The notes beneath the pieces were generated by a model. That model was not told where the DNA came from and did no database searches. It saw nothing but the letters and a program-made list of their open reading frames with translations. From the NCBI RefSeq assembly GCF_027172205.1, contig NC_070607.1:2800001-2864000 (forward strand): 64,000 nucleotides of DNA. The letters are read 5' to 3'. The translations under genes and the position numbers were made by a program. Origin of the DNA: Podarcis raffonei (Eukaryota > Chordata > Lepidosauria > Squamata > Lacertidae). Of the stretch, positions 21,310 through 32,724 are shown piece by piece. Within the stretch, counting starts at the first letter, position 1, and each line of letters opens with the position of its first letter.

Positions 21310-22781
21310 GCAGTAGCTGTTGTAGTGTGAAGCAATAATTAATGATTTCTCCCAACGTTTAGAAATAGGCAAGGTGGACCGTGGTATGTACTTAAAAAAT
21401 GGAATCATTGATGGGTGGGATAGAAACAGTAGCCTTCCTTATAGAAAAGTGTGGTGCATGAGGGAGTCCCTTCAACACTGTGTAAAGGGTTTTGTGACTA
21501 CAGGGAGGCAAACAGCCTCTTTAGCAACATTGTGAGCACATGACTGACACTCTCTTAGCCCTTCTGTGAAAGTGGGAAAAATTCAAGTCTGCATATTTCA
21601 GTTCTACCTCAGTGTGAGTCACCACCAATTAGACAGAAGCTTCCCGGTCTACTGTGGCATGACCTTTTTGTAATGTCTAAAGCTAGTTGCGAAATACCCA
21701 AGAGGAGGAAATGAAACTCCCCAGGATTGCCAAAAAATACAACAGAAAGCTCAATGTGGGGCAGGCTGCCAGTGGTCTTCACAATGGAGAGGAAAAACAA
21801 GACTGAAAGAACTTAGCAAGTTGTTTTTTAAATGTGTACCATTTGAATTATAAAGCTAGTGTTCTTCCTGGGTGTCAGGTGAGGCAGGAGTTTATTCAGG
21901 AATCGTTCTTCCTCTTGGCCACGGGTATGGTCAGAGTGCTGGGATGTTGGGGTGCATGTAGCTTCCCCCAAAAAGCCAAGAGGCAAGGTGGCTTCCTCCT
22001 TCTCCCCCCCCCCCCCAATTGCCTTGCAAGGAATGAGCGAGTCACAGACAGAATGACTGGCTTTTCCTTCCCTGTCCTGAACAGGAAATAACCTTTCTGA
22101 GAGGGTATTTAGGCCTTCCTTCTATTTCTCCTCAGCGGCCACAGAATGGTATCCAACTGCAATATTTAGCAAACTTGTCACCCTTCATAGAGAAAACATC
22201 CAAATATGCAGTCTAATCTCTGACTTCAAAACGAGAACTTCCAACACCCTGTACCAAAGTAATTTCAGCCAACGTAAGATTAGTGGTTACAGAACACCAG
22301 CTCCATTTGCTGCATTGATCTATGGACAGTCTTGTTACATTTCTAAGAATGAGGTTCTCTAAACATTGATCTGATACCTGCTGGACACAACATGTCCCAG
22401 TGGCACTCAGTGGTCAATGAAGTGGGACCCCCAAAATGCTGACATACAAGACATAAATCTTGTGACTGAGGTACAGCATGAGAAATCATTGGCTGCAGAA
22501 TTTTCGATCCTGGCGGGACAGTAGCAGAAGAAATCTGAATCTCTGTGGCATAAAAAGATCTTTCAGTAACTCGTTGCCATATCTTTGAACCCTAGGTTTG
22601 ATGACACACATTCACCTTAAATATGCAACTTGCTTTACTAAGACAAAAAATCCTTTAGGTTTTGTATAGTGAAAGGGAAGGGGATCAGGATACATCTTGC
22701 TAGCCTTGATATCACTACCTCATTTTGAACCTGGTTAAGAGCCCACTTCTCCCCTGCAGACATTTGAGATACTGAACTGAC
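21310..22781. other. Intergenic stretch with no recognised feature
   Basis: 1.5 kb after the METTL13 poly(A) signal. I see a C run near 22003-22017 and no exon, RNA gene or clear repeat. Confidence 0.5.
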
Positions 22782-22927
22782 AGAACTGTATTAATGACCA
22801 ATTGGTAATTAAAGAAGGAGGAAAATGGAAACTAAAACCATATGAACAAGTTAAAGATCATGTATATGATTGGTTGCATCATTTCCAGGTAAACGAAATG
22901 TTTAAAAAAGATTTAAAGTGGTTATGT

Positions 22928-24840
22928 GTAGAACTTCCGGGTTAGCGCCATCGGCTAATGGCGGATTCCCTCCGAGCTCCGGAGGGAATCGGCTCCGCAG
23001 GATTTGGGTCTTGGCGACGCGGGGACCCTCAGAAATCACAGGCGCTGAAGCCTGTGAACCTGGTGACTCGGGCACCATTTGCGCCCCCCGACCCGCGAAG
23101 GAGCCTTTTTAAAGGCTTCAGAATGGGGGACAGGGCGAGCGGCGCGGTGCTGAGAGTCGACTGCTTCTCCTGCGGAGTGAAGCCGCATGCCATGGTCGGA
23201 GAGCGCTGACTTCTTCTTGTGAACAATTGGACTTTAAAAGCAACAACCCGTGAGTAGTACGGAAATTGGATTTGCAAAGAAAAATATTTTTTTTTAATTA
23301 GGCACGATCGGGGAAGGCGCAAACAGGAAGTCCGTCTCCCCGTCTTGTAAATAATTTAAAGCAAGGACTAGTTAACTAAGGTCGAGAGAACTTCTTCTTC
23401 TTTATTGGGTAAAAGACATTAATTTCACGATTTGGCAGTATAAGTAATTTTACTGGAGGATAAGAGCTAATTTTGAGAGCTGAAGTGCCACCCCCCCGGA
23501 CCCGGGAGTGATCCGCGAGAGAGCCTGTTGAGGAGATATAGAAGAGTTTGACAGCTGTCAAATTAGCTGTCAAGAAGGAAAAAGAGAACTTTGTTTCTGC
23601 TGTCTCTGCTGGATATATTTGTTACAATTTGGTTATATTTTGTTGAAAACAAGGAAGAACTGATACAAACTAACTTGATTTTTGGATTTGAACTGGAAGG
23701 AAGATTAAGTAACCAAAATCCCTCTAGAGGGGGTTTTGGGACATTACAAGAATGGCTGAAGGAGGAAAAATTCAAGTTAAATTGGACAGAGTTTTTCTTC
23801 TCTTGGGAAAGTTACAAGGCCAAATTGATGTTTTGGCTACCAATGTTGCAACTCTGGACTTAACAGTAAACAAATTCATTGAATTTGATAAGGATTTGAC
23901 TCAGGAAGTTCATGCAGCTGGACAAGAAGAGAAACTTGAGAGATTTGGGAGTGTGGAGAAAGAGATATATGTTGTTTCTGAGGAAAAGGAAGGAGGAGAT
24001 GTAATGTTGCAGATGACAAAGGAGATCCAGAGGCCTGACATAATGGTTACAAAGGAAAATAAGTACTGGATGATGAAAATCTGGTCTGAATTGGAGATTG
24101 AAGAATGGAGAGATCTCCTTATGTGGAGATCTGAAGACCTATGGATTACAAATTTGATTAAGTTGGAAGTTGGAGCTTTCGGGACATTTGGACTTAAAAG
24201 GAGTAAGAAACAAGATTCGGGCCCCACTTTTAAGTATGGAGGTCTGGCTGGAAGAAACATGGACCCTATTGGGACAGAGCTTCTCCGAGATCTGGTGTTT
24301 AATACTAAGGACTACCAAAAAAACCGGCAGAGAGGAATTGAGAGAGAATTAAGAGCCTCGGACGTGAGGTCTCCAGGCTGATAGTAGACTAAGACTGATG
24401 GACATTTGTTGGGGATCGAAACCGGGAAAGGGGTGGGGTGGGGTTTGGGAATCCAAAGGGTGCACAATTATAATCTGTTTTTTTATTTTGTTTTGTTATT
24501 AGTATGAAAATTGGGGAATTCGTGGAAGGGAATTTGGGTCGACTTTAGAAAAAGGTTTTAAGAATGAGCACTGATGTACAAATATTGATGTTTATAAGTT
24601 AAAATTGGTTTTTCTAAAATGAATTAAATATAAAAAGGTCAAAAATTGGGGATAAGAACTTGTTGAACTAACAATTTGAATTGGAATATAAGAAGGGGAG
24701 GTGTGGGGAAGTCAGGGAAATATGTTATTGAAAATACGGATTGTAAACTTTATGTGTTTTTAACTTTTTTGTTTTTTGTTTTTTGATTTTTTAATGTATT
24801 AAGGTGGAAAATCTCAATAAATATCTTTTTTTAAAAAAAG
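22928..24840 (+). mobile_element. ORF1-only, L1-dependent retroposon (HAL1-like), apparently full length
   Basis: Inserted inside the preceding L1 with a perfect 13-bp duplication AAAGTGGTTATGT (22915-22927 and 24841-24853). It has a GC-rich leader (about 22928-23750), one open frame (23752-24381) and a T/G-rich 3' region that ends CTCAATAAATAT, a T run and an A run. No endonuclease or reverse-transcriptase sequence is present. The layout is like mammalian half-L1 (HAL1) elements, which keep only ORF1. Mobilisation by L1 proteins is inferred from target duplication and A-rich tail. Confidence 0.7.
23752..24381 (+). CDS. ORF1-like protein of the HAL1-like element
   Basis: Intact 209-codon frame starting MAEGGKIQVKLDRVFLLL. 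Residues about 8-55 have a heptad-like spacing of Leu/Val/Ile (VFLLLGKLQGQIDVLATNV) that suggests a coiled coil, as in L1 ORF1 proteins. The rest is charged and shows no RNA-recognition fold that I can identify. It is shorter than usual vertebrate L1 ORF1 (over 300 residues). It is an element gene, not a host gene. Confidence 0.6.
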   Translation: MAEGGKIQVKLDRVFLLLGKLQGQIDVLATNVATLDLTVNKFIEFDKDLTQEVHAAGQEEKLERFGSVEKEIYVVSEEKEGGDVMLQMTKEIQRPDIMVTKENKYWMMKIWSELEIEEWRDLLMWRSEDLWITNLIKLEVGAFGTFGLKRSKKQDSGPTFKYGGLAGRNMDPIGTELLRDLVFNTKDYQKNRQRGIERELRASDVRSPG

Positions 24841-25959
24841 AAAGTGGTTATGTAGAAAAAGATTCTAAATTCCGAACAGATATAATAATGAATATAAAAC
24901 TTTGACAAAAATGTATAAGATATTGTTGGAATGGCATACGAAAGATGAAGAGGTTAAATCGGTAATGATACAATGGGCCAAAGATTTTGGATATAACATG
25001 CAACTTGATGATTGGGAAAAACTGTGGAAAGAGAATGTAAAATTTACTGCATGTATGGCGTTGAAAGAAAATGTTATGAAAATGTTTTATAGATGGTACA
25101 TTACACCAGTAAAACTAGCAAAGATGTATAAGACGTGTAACAAATGTTGGAAATGTAAAGGAAAAGAAGGAACATTCTTCCATATGGGGTGGGAATGTAA
25201 GAAAGTGAAAAGTTTTTGGGAAATGATTTATAATGAAATGAAAAAGATGTTAAGATATACTTTTGTAAAAAAAACCAGAGGCTTTTCTTTTAGGGATCAC
25301 AGGAAAGGAAATAAGAAGAAAAGATTGTAAACTCTTTCAATATGCAGTTACGGCAGCTAGAATCTTGTTGGCCCAGAAATGGAAACGAGGAAATACCGAC
25401 GATAGAAGAATGGAGAATGAAACTGACAGACTATGCGGAATTGGACAAACTGACTGGGAAAATTAGATACATCAGAGACCAAAAGTTCATCGAAGACTGG
25501 GGAAAGTTTGTAGATTATCTGAAAAATGTGTGTGATGTGAAAACAATGCTAGTGGGATTTCAGGAGGCACTGTAAAAACAAAGAAGTATTGTTAATATGA
25601 AATAAAAGGAGAATGGAAGTTTAATGGCAATACGAATGAAGGGAATGCGTATTAAGGATATAAATATGGATGATTGTCAGAGACGCTGAAGGAAGTTCAA
25701 AAAGAGATGATTTGTTAAAATTTGGTTAAAAATGTATAATTGTATGGAAAACTAATAAAAATTTATTGGCAAAGAACTGTATGAATGACAACATCCAAGA
25801 TTAGGACTCTAAGCAAAACATTGTGCAGAGATGGTGCTTATGGTGCCCTGAGAACCATTAGGCGTTACGGTTTTGTTACAAGTCTTGATTGGTCTGGATT
25901 GTATATGTCTGTTCTCAGAGGCTCTTTCTGCCTTCCGGCTTGTACGGCAGAGCAAACAT

Positions 25960-26780
25960 GCCTGCAGAGTGCTCAGATATATTCCTCATTAGGAGAGACA
26001 ACCTCTTAAACCCCTCATGCTCTGAAACTAGAAGAAACTTGTTTCAGGATTTGATTTCACTTCTTCAACCCTATTTGACCCAAAAAAAGGCAATGCAATG
26101 GCCATTATACTCCAACAAATCTAAACCCTGGTTTGATCAGGAATGCTTCGCTGTGAAGCAGTCTTTGTTGGGAAAATACAGGAACTATAGGCCTGCCAAT
26201 CTACCCTCACTCACTGCAGAGTGGTTTGAAGCTAAACAAAATTATAAAACTTTGATCAAAAAGAAAAAGCTTCAGGCCCAAAGGGGAGAGTGGCAATGTT
26301 TAATGTAGACCTCTTGAAGGAGAGACTCAGCCACCTTTTGGAAAATAGTCGCAAAAGGATGGCAAGATTCCCCCTCCGAAGTGGAATATACCATCTCTGT
26401 TGGGATTTGGGAGTCATACTTCCAATCCTTATACACAACCAACCAACATCTGTCCCTACCTCTAAGTGATTCTGGTGCTGAGTGGCCCCCGGTGTCAACT
26501 GAAGAAGCTTGCAGGCTCATTCAGTCTCTTAAACCTGGCGAAGCTCCTGGTGCAGACAATATTTCACCCGAGCTTCTTAAGGCCAATGTTGATTTGTGGG
26601 CCCCAGTGCTTGCTGCCTTGTTCACCAGCATAGATCAATCAGCTACCATTCCAGAGGATTGGGGATTGGGAGTGAGGTCATGGGGAAATATCTAGATATC
26701 ACTACATTGGTGTCTGTTGCCAACTATCCTTGGCAAAGAAATATCAGTAAAAAAGCCAAAAGAGACCTTATGCCAACTTT
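25960..26780 (+). mobile_element. Degraded LINE fragment (endonuclease/RT junction region)
   Basis: Frames at 25889-26308 and 26381-26695 read PWFDQECFAVKQSLLGKYRN, LIQSLKPGEAPGADNISPEL and LFTSIDQSATIPEDWG, phrases typical of the start of non-LTR reverse transcriptases. At least one frame break separates them. The clade (R4- or L2-like) is uncertain. Confidence 0.65.
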
Positions 26781-26789
26781 TTAAGCTAA

Positions 26790-28187
26790 AGAACCCATCT
26801 TCAGGCATGATCTTCAAACAGTCAATGAAAGCACTAAAGGCAACCAAATGGATGCTCTAGCCTTCCAGAAACATAGCAAGGGACTAACAGTTCACAGTTC
26901 ATTTATTTGGACAGCATGTCTGCAAAGGTTTATGTCAAATCAGAGATTTTTCATTCTCCAACAGGAGGGCCAACAAGGCTATAGTCAAGATAGAGGTCTA
27001 TCCAACCACATTTTCAAATAATTTTCATAGTAGAAATTATATTACCACAGCAGATACCCCATGTATTCAAACAGGCAGCATTAAACTTAGTTAATAATAA
27101 TTATTATTTGCTATTTTCAAAGTAATCTGATTGATTCAAGAATAAATAAAGAGGTGTAAACGATGCATTTTGCATAATGTATATAGTTTGTCCTCGAAGG
27201 AAGGCCACTGTGCAGTAGCTCCTCTTCAAAAGCATGGACGAAAGCAGAAGCTGAAAAAAAGGAATGAGAATTAGCGGAAATATAAATACTCAAAATGGCT
27301 TATTTATGTATGTTCTCTATTCCTAATCCTTTTGGCATATTTGATATTGGTATATATTTTAAATGTAACTGAATACAACAAAATATTTCATAACTGGACA
27401 AATTCTGGAAATACAAATACTGACACAAAGAAATTAGACATTTCTGTGCTGAAAACTCACTTGGCCAGCATCCTTCCTATTTCATTATTGGTAAACTCCC
27501 AAGTTCTTTCTCCAGGGAATGGGCGTTGTGCTGCCCCACCAAGGCTGTAATGATCACTCATTTAGGTCATTCTGAGACAACTGTCACTGTGCCTCGCCCA
27601 CACATGTGATGGGACATTAAGTGAGGCGTGCTGTGTTGTTTTCAGTGTTGCAGTGTTAGTGATGGGTGGGAGCATAAAGTTCAGACGGGCACTGAAGTTT
27701 AAAGATTGCTGCCTGATGCGAAGATGTTCTTTAGATCTGAAATGCCTTCTGGTATCTCATTATAAATCTACATTTTGGGGGGGTCCATTGATGTGTACAG
27801 CAGTGAAGGTACATTCGAGACCGAAGAATGCCAAGCACAAAGGTTCAAGGAGAAATTGGGAATAAATAGGTGTGGGGGTTTGAGGCAAGACAAAGCTACA
27901 ATGTGAGCGGAGAGGCATGTGCAATAAGAATATAGTGGCTGGATTAATACCAGAAGTGGCTGTGGAGGGAAGTTTGATATTGCAGAAACTGAATTGGGCA
28001 TCTGTAGTGTGGAACACAGTGCATGTCAGTGGTGAATATGGCATGGAGATCTTAAGAACTGCAGCCCTCTGAATTTTTGTTTGCTTGAATGGTCCAAATA
28101 AAATACACTAGAAACAAGCCTGCCTGGATATTTCACATGCTGTTTAAGCACTGCCTCCTCCAAAGCATTTTGGAGACTGGTAGTTAT
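26790..28187. other. Intergenic stretch with no recognised feature
   Basis: 1.4 kb, AT-rich at first. No exon with splice support, RNA gene or repeat with clear ends was seen. Confidence 0.45.
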
Positions 28188-28200
28188 TAAGAAGGAGGTA

Positions 28201-28490
28201 AAGGTAAAGGACCCCTGATAGTTAAGTCCAGTCACGAACGACTCTGGGGTTGCGGCGCTCATCTCGCTTTACTGGCGAAACTAGAGCAGCGCACGGAAAT
28301 GCTGTTTACCTTCCCACCGGAGCGGTACCTATTTACTTGCACTTTGACATGCTTTTGAACTGCTAGGCGGGCAGGAGCTGAGACTGAATAACGGGAGCTC
28401 ACCCTATCGCGGGGATTCGAACTGCTGACCTTCCGATCGGCAGGCCCAAGAGGCTCAGTGGTTTAGACCACAGCGCCACCCGTGTCCCGC
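28201..28490 (-). mobile_element. tRNA-derived SINE (Sauria type), copy 3
   Basis: Minus-strand copy between perfect 13-bp duplications TAAGAAGGAGGTA (28188-28200 and 28491-28503). An inner stretch present in other copies (around GGCCAGCATGAC) is missing, so this copy has an internal deletion. Confidence 0.88.
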
Positions 28491-28916
28491 TAAGAAGGAG
28501 GTAGTGTGCTCATATTCAGTTCATGCTCTTTTACTATGATAATTGTTTAACATATTCCAGGGCTGAATTTTTTTAAGGAAAAAAATTATTTGTATAATGT
28601 GTGCAGTACGTATAAAAAGGGCATCAGGACAAAAAAGTGCACCCTGAGGAAAACCATACAAAACAGAAAGCATTCAAGGAGCAAAACTACTATAAGAGTT
28701 TGAAGGTTTGGCCTCTGTCTGTCTCAGGACTTCACCGTTTGTGAAGTCAAACTGTTGGACCATAGTAGCGCCTGCTGTGGCAGTGGAGACCCATGCAGGA
28801 AGGACATGTTTTGTTGGAACTGGGGCAGATGAAGGCCTCCAGTTGTTCTGCTGCTGATGCACCATGATGTTTCTGCTCCGCACTCCTCCCAGTGGGTATT
28901 TCTCCTCTGGCCACTG

Positions 28917-29110
28917 CTGTTGTTGTTTAGTCGTTTAGTCATGTCTGACTCTTCGTGACCCTGCTATGGATACACAACTTGATTGCTTGTCTCCAGGCGT
29001 TGTGGTTGTCTAGGGGTTCCCACAAGGCAGGGTTGTTGATGCTGCCAGCCTTCATGTCACGGTGGCAAGACATCTTTGTAACACAGAGTTGGACTACCAA
29101 TGAGCCTGGT
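28917..29110 (-). mobile_element. BovB/RTE-like LINE 3' fragment
   Basis: Begins GTTGTTGTTTAGTCGTTTAG and continues TCTGACTCTTCGTGACCC, the complement of the well-known BovB 3' end. How far the match extends to the right is unclear. Confidence 0.5.
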
Positions 29111-30368
29111 GCTGTAAGTCAGCTTCCCATAAGAGCATGTCCTGGAGTGCCAGCAACTGATACTAGTGGAACAGCAAAGAAAAGGGGTGGGGAGAATTCA
29201 ATGGGCATGAGAAGACAAAAGGCCAAATAAGTTCAAACATTCTTCCAAGTAAAATCGTACTTCCCATAAGTCAAAAGAGGCTTCCATATGGCCACAAGGC
29301 TGAATCTTAACACCCACAATTTTGTGGAAAAATATCAAGCCAACCAGGAAAGTTTCCAAAATCTTATGGCGCAATCCCTCTGTGTAACAGATATTCAATC
29401 CAAGCCGTGAAGGAGTGTGTGCTTTAGCTTAGCAGCAAATTGTACATTGTGTTTTGGTAACCACAACAAAAAATAAAAGGCCTGTTACTTGACAAATAAC
29501 AGCTCAATTCATGATATTTTGATTTCTCCCTTAAAAATGAATCATTGATCAAAACTTTATGCTGCCGATTCTTCCTGATAAATTTATGAACCAGTGGCCC
29601 ACAAATATATTGGTGTAGGGAGAGTTCACATGTTTCATTTTTGCAAGGGCCCACTTGTTGACTTAGACGTATCATTTTTTAAATTAAAAAAATCATTGTT
29701 ACACAAAGCAATTTCAAGGCATTATGAAATAAATGCAATAATTCTATACAAAATGATTCCTCTGTCTGCTGCAGTCAGTTGGCGTTCCTCTATTAGCAAA
29801 CCAGTGGGTCAGTTTATACCTAAAACTGTAAGAGCAGTGTCAAAGAACTCTAAAGAATGATTTATGTTCTTGTTAGCAGCTAGCAGCTCTGCAGGGAAAT
29901 GAGAGGGGTGGCTCCTCAAGGATAGAAGATTGGAAGTACACCTGTACTGGGGAATTGCTGTCACAAACACAATGGTGTATACAAGAAAGGCATATTGAAT
30001 TGAAATTGAATTGAAATACTTTATTGTCACTTGTACAACTTGTATACAGTGAGATTACACGAGCACCCCCTACTCAGCTCTCTTAGTCTTAATTCCCCTC
30101 GTTTACTGATGCACACCCACCAAACCCGAAAGTCAGTTGCCCTGTTGTCATCTTTTCATTCAGCAGCCTAACAGCCCACGGATAGAAACCGTTCTTTACC
30201 CTGTTGGTGCAACTAATCCTGCTTCTATATCTTCTGCCCGAGGGCAGGAGATCAAGAAAGTGCCGGCCAGGGTGTGAATCATCCCTGACAATTTTCCTCA
30301 CTCTTCTGAGGCAATGTTCTTCCGCTATTTCATCCAGCGGATTCACGGGACAGCCCATAATATCTTGT

Positions 30369-30821
30369 TTTTTTTATTTTAAAGTAATATTTATTGAAGT
30401 TTCAAAAAATTGCAAAAATAAGAAAAAATAATAAAACAAAAAATACAAAATACTGAAAAATAGAAACAATTAAAAACAAATCAATTTTTCCATATCTTAT
30501 CTTTCATTTACTTGTTTCCTTGACCTCCTCACACCTCCCTTTTTTGTATTCTAGTTCAATTAGTTAATTCAGCAAATCCTTTCCACTTTGATTTTATCTT
30601 AATCATTTATCTTAATATGTTATAACTTTACATTCTCACCTGTTAATAGCCCATTTTTACATACTCCTTTATAACATTACTGCTAAAACCACATAACTTC
30701 ATTCCAGCATCCTTCTAACATTCCTTAATTTTACAATGTTTTTGTAGATAGTCTTTACAATTAGCAATAATCGCGCCTCGGATTAACCTCATTGGCTACG
30801 ATACTGCCACTGCGCAAAGCT
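30369..30821 (-). mobile_element. Chimeric retrocopy: U4 snRNA 5' part fused to an L1 3' end
   Basis: Flanked by a perfect 18-bp duplication CAGCCCATAATATCTTGT (30351-30368 and 30822-30839). Read on the minus strand it opens with U4 snRNA sequence (30758-30821), then switches to L1 3' sequence (30369-30757) corresponding to the end of ORF2 and the 3' untranslated region of the family seen at 9673, and ends in A-rich sequence. This is the expected product of template switching during L1 reverse transcription. Confidence 0.88.
30758..30821 (-). pseudogene. U4 snRNA pseudogene (nucleotides 1-64)
   Basis: Matches vertebrate U4 from its first base, AGCTTTGCGCAGTGGCAGTA, through GCTAATTG at base 64, with one difference (T to A at position 38). 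The second half of U4, including the Sm site, is absent, so it cannot make a working snRNA. Embedded in the L1 chimera. Confidence 0.92.
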
Positions 30822-31249
30822 CAGCCCATAATATCTTGTGCTGTATTCACCACCCTCTGTAGGCACTTCCTATCAGTTGATGTCAAACTAGCATACCACA
30901 CCGTGATGCAGTAGGAAAGGACACTTTCTATTGTTGACCGGTAGAAGGAGATCACCAAATGTTGATTGACATCATTCTTCCGCAATACTCTGAGGAGATG
31001 CCACACCTCCCTCTACTTGAATATATTCCCTACAATAGTTGAAGGTGTAAAGGGGGACAGACAAAAAAACATAACCCAGTCCCCCCCCCCATCCAAGTGT
31101 GGGAAAGCAGAAGACGCAGTCACCAAGAAATGACTCTCTACCCAGAGATTATGAAGTGCATATGCTGGCTCTTAGACAGGATTAACTGCATAAATCTAAT
31201 AGAAATACAAAGGAAGGTTCTCCTACCCCAAACCTGGCTGTAGAAATTC

Positions 31250-31858
31250 AGCAAAAAAAGTGAATGCTGTTTTAGTCTGCAACAACAGAAGTCTAGCGTC
31301 CAGATCAAGGGAAGTAATAGTACCACTTGATTCTGCCTTAGTCAGACCACACCAGTAACCAGTTCTGGGCACCACAATTTACGGTAAGAAGGATGCTGAC
31401 AAGCTGAACATGTGCAGAGGAGGGTGACCAAGATGATCGAGGGTCTGGAAACCAAGCCTTATGAGGAATGGTTGAAGGAGTTGGGGATATGTAGCCTGGA
31501 AAAGAGGAGCCATCTTCAAACATCTGAAGGAGTGTCAAATAGAAGAGGGAGCATACTTGTTTTCTCCTGCTCTTGAGGGCAGGACTCGAGGCAATGGCTT
31601 CAAGTTGCAAGAAAGGAGATTCCGACTAAACATTCAGAAAAGTTTGCTGATAGTAAGAGGAGTTCAGCAGTGGAACAGACTCCCAGGAGAGGTGGTGGAC
31701 TCACCTTCCTTGGAGGCTTTTAAGCAGAGGTGGGGTGGCGCTTTGTCCTGGATGCTTCAGTTGCGATTCCTGCATTGCAGATGGTTAGATGAGATGACCC
31801 TCAAGGTCTCTTCCAACTCTACAATCCTCCCTTCACGATTATATGATCCTATGATCTC
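31250..31858 (+). mobile_element. CR1 LINE 3' end
   Basis: Plus-strand CR1 tail: encodes ERRFRLNIQKSLLIVRGVQQ and WNRLPGEVVDSPSLEAFKQR, followed by the 3' end TATATGATCCTATGATCTCA. Frame is broken between the parts, so it is a dead copy. Confidence 0.85.
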
Positions 31859-32429
31859 ATTCATCTTTACAACTGCCCCAAAGAGCAATAGAATGATCCC
31901 CAAGTCCTCACCCCAGTCAGCCATCATGCTGCAGCATTCTGCACCAGCTAATTATGCTGCCTTACTTGTGCATTTGATATTTGACATCCTTCAGTTGTTT
32001 TCTTTTGAAAAGTCCCCCTTCCCTCCTGTTGAACGCAGTTGACCACCTTTGTAAACTTTAGTTTTGAAATCTTTAACACAGTATTTCCGCTCTCTCTTAA
32101 TTATGCTGCTTTGAGTGTATATGGTACTTTCTTTCTTCGGTAATGTTTTATCCTGGACTGTTTTATCTGATGTTTTAAGGTGGGTTGTAAACCGTTTTGA
32201 GATTTAAATCTTAAAAACGTAAAGCAGTTTCGAAATGAAGTGACTAATAACAATGAAGATTTTAAGAGAAGTGAAGACTCAGCAGACCAGCTTAGGAAGG
32301 AAGTCCTGGCCTTAGGGACCACTCCCTAAATAATCTTACGATACTTATTTGGGTGTCATACATTTTATTTGCATATATGCGTGTTGTAACCCTATGACTC
32401 ATGGAAGAAGAGAGGAACCAGGCCTCGCT

Positions 32430-32724
32430 CATGGCGGGACCATGACGCCAAAGGGGCCCGTTGCCATAGCAACGACAGGCCGCCCCGCGCAAGGCGCCCT
32501 TCCCCAGGCGAGCCCCGCCCCGCCCCGCGCGCCCTGGAGCCCAGCCAATGCCGTCGCGCGGCTCCTCCGGGACCTGGCATGACGTGGCAGAGGCGCCTCC
32601 CCGCCCCGCGGAGCTTGCCATTGGTGGAGGTGGGTGAGGAGGGGCGGGGCTTGAGGAGAGGGCTCCGGCTGGGCTGCTGGTGGGAAGGAAGAAGCGGAGT
32701 CGGCGCTGGGAGTCGCCGCGGGAG
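32430..32724 (+). promoter_or_regulatory. UAP1: UAP1 CpG promoter and non-coding first exon
   Basis: A GC-rich block with many CpGs precedes a strong donor (GGAG then GTGAGC) at 32724/32725, which I take as the end of the untranslated first exon. Within it are an RFX X-box-like palindrome GTTGCCATAGCAAC at 32460-32473, a CCAAT at 32545, TGACGTGGCA at 32580-32589 (UPRE/XBP1-like), an inverted CCAAT at 32620 and GGGGCGGGGC near 32641. The transcription start cannot be placed exactly. Confidence 0.7.

Larger units (their letters stand above)
22799..25772 (+). mobile_element. 5'-truncated L1 LINE carrying a second insertion
   Basis: Plus-strand L1 end flanked by AGAACTGTAT(T/G)AATGAC at 22782-22798 and 25773-25789 (one mismatch). 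The L1 sequence itself is 22799-22927 plus 24841-25772. It reads ORF2 C-terminal sequence (YEQVKDHVYDWLHHFQ; SVMIQWAKDFGYNMQLDDWE; CNKCWKCKGKEGTFFHMGW; YNEMKKMLRYTF). It is related to but distinct from the L1 at 9673. The frame is broken near 25300. A 1.9 kb element is inserted at 22928. Confidence 0.88.
29990..31020 (-). mobile_element. Rex1/L2-like LINE, interrupted
   Basis: Minus-strand LINE end. The two coding parts read SFYRSTIESVLSYCITVWYA (30821-31006) and PVNPLDEIAEEHCLRRVRKI (30089-30358), typical of the C-terminus of Rex1/L2-type ORF2. The left end carries TTGAATTGAAAT repeats as a tail. A 453-bp retrocopy plus target duplication splits it at 30369. Confidence 0.7.

Noticed and set aside
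30758-30821. Functional U4 snRNA gene
   Set aside because: Only the first 64 bases exist, there is no Sm site or 3' stem, and target duplications mark it as a retrocopy.
32545-32624. An ER stress element (CCAAT-N9-CCACG) in the UAP1 promoter
   Set aside because: The spacing between either CCAAT box and the nearest CCACG/CGTGG does not equal nine bases.
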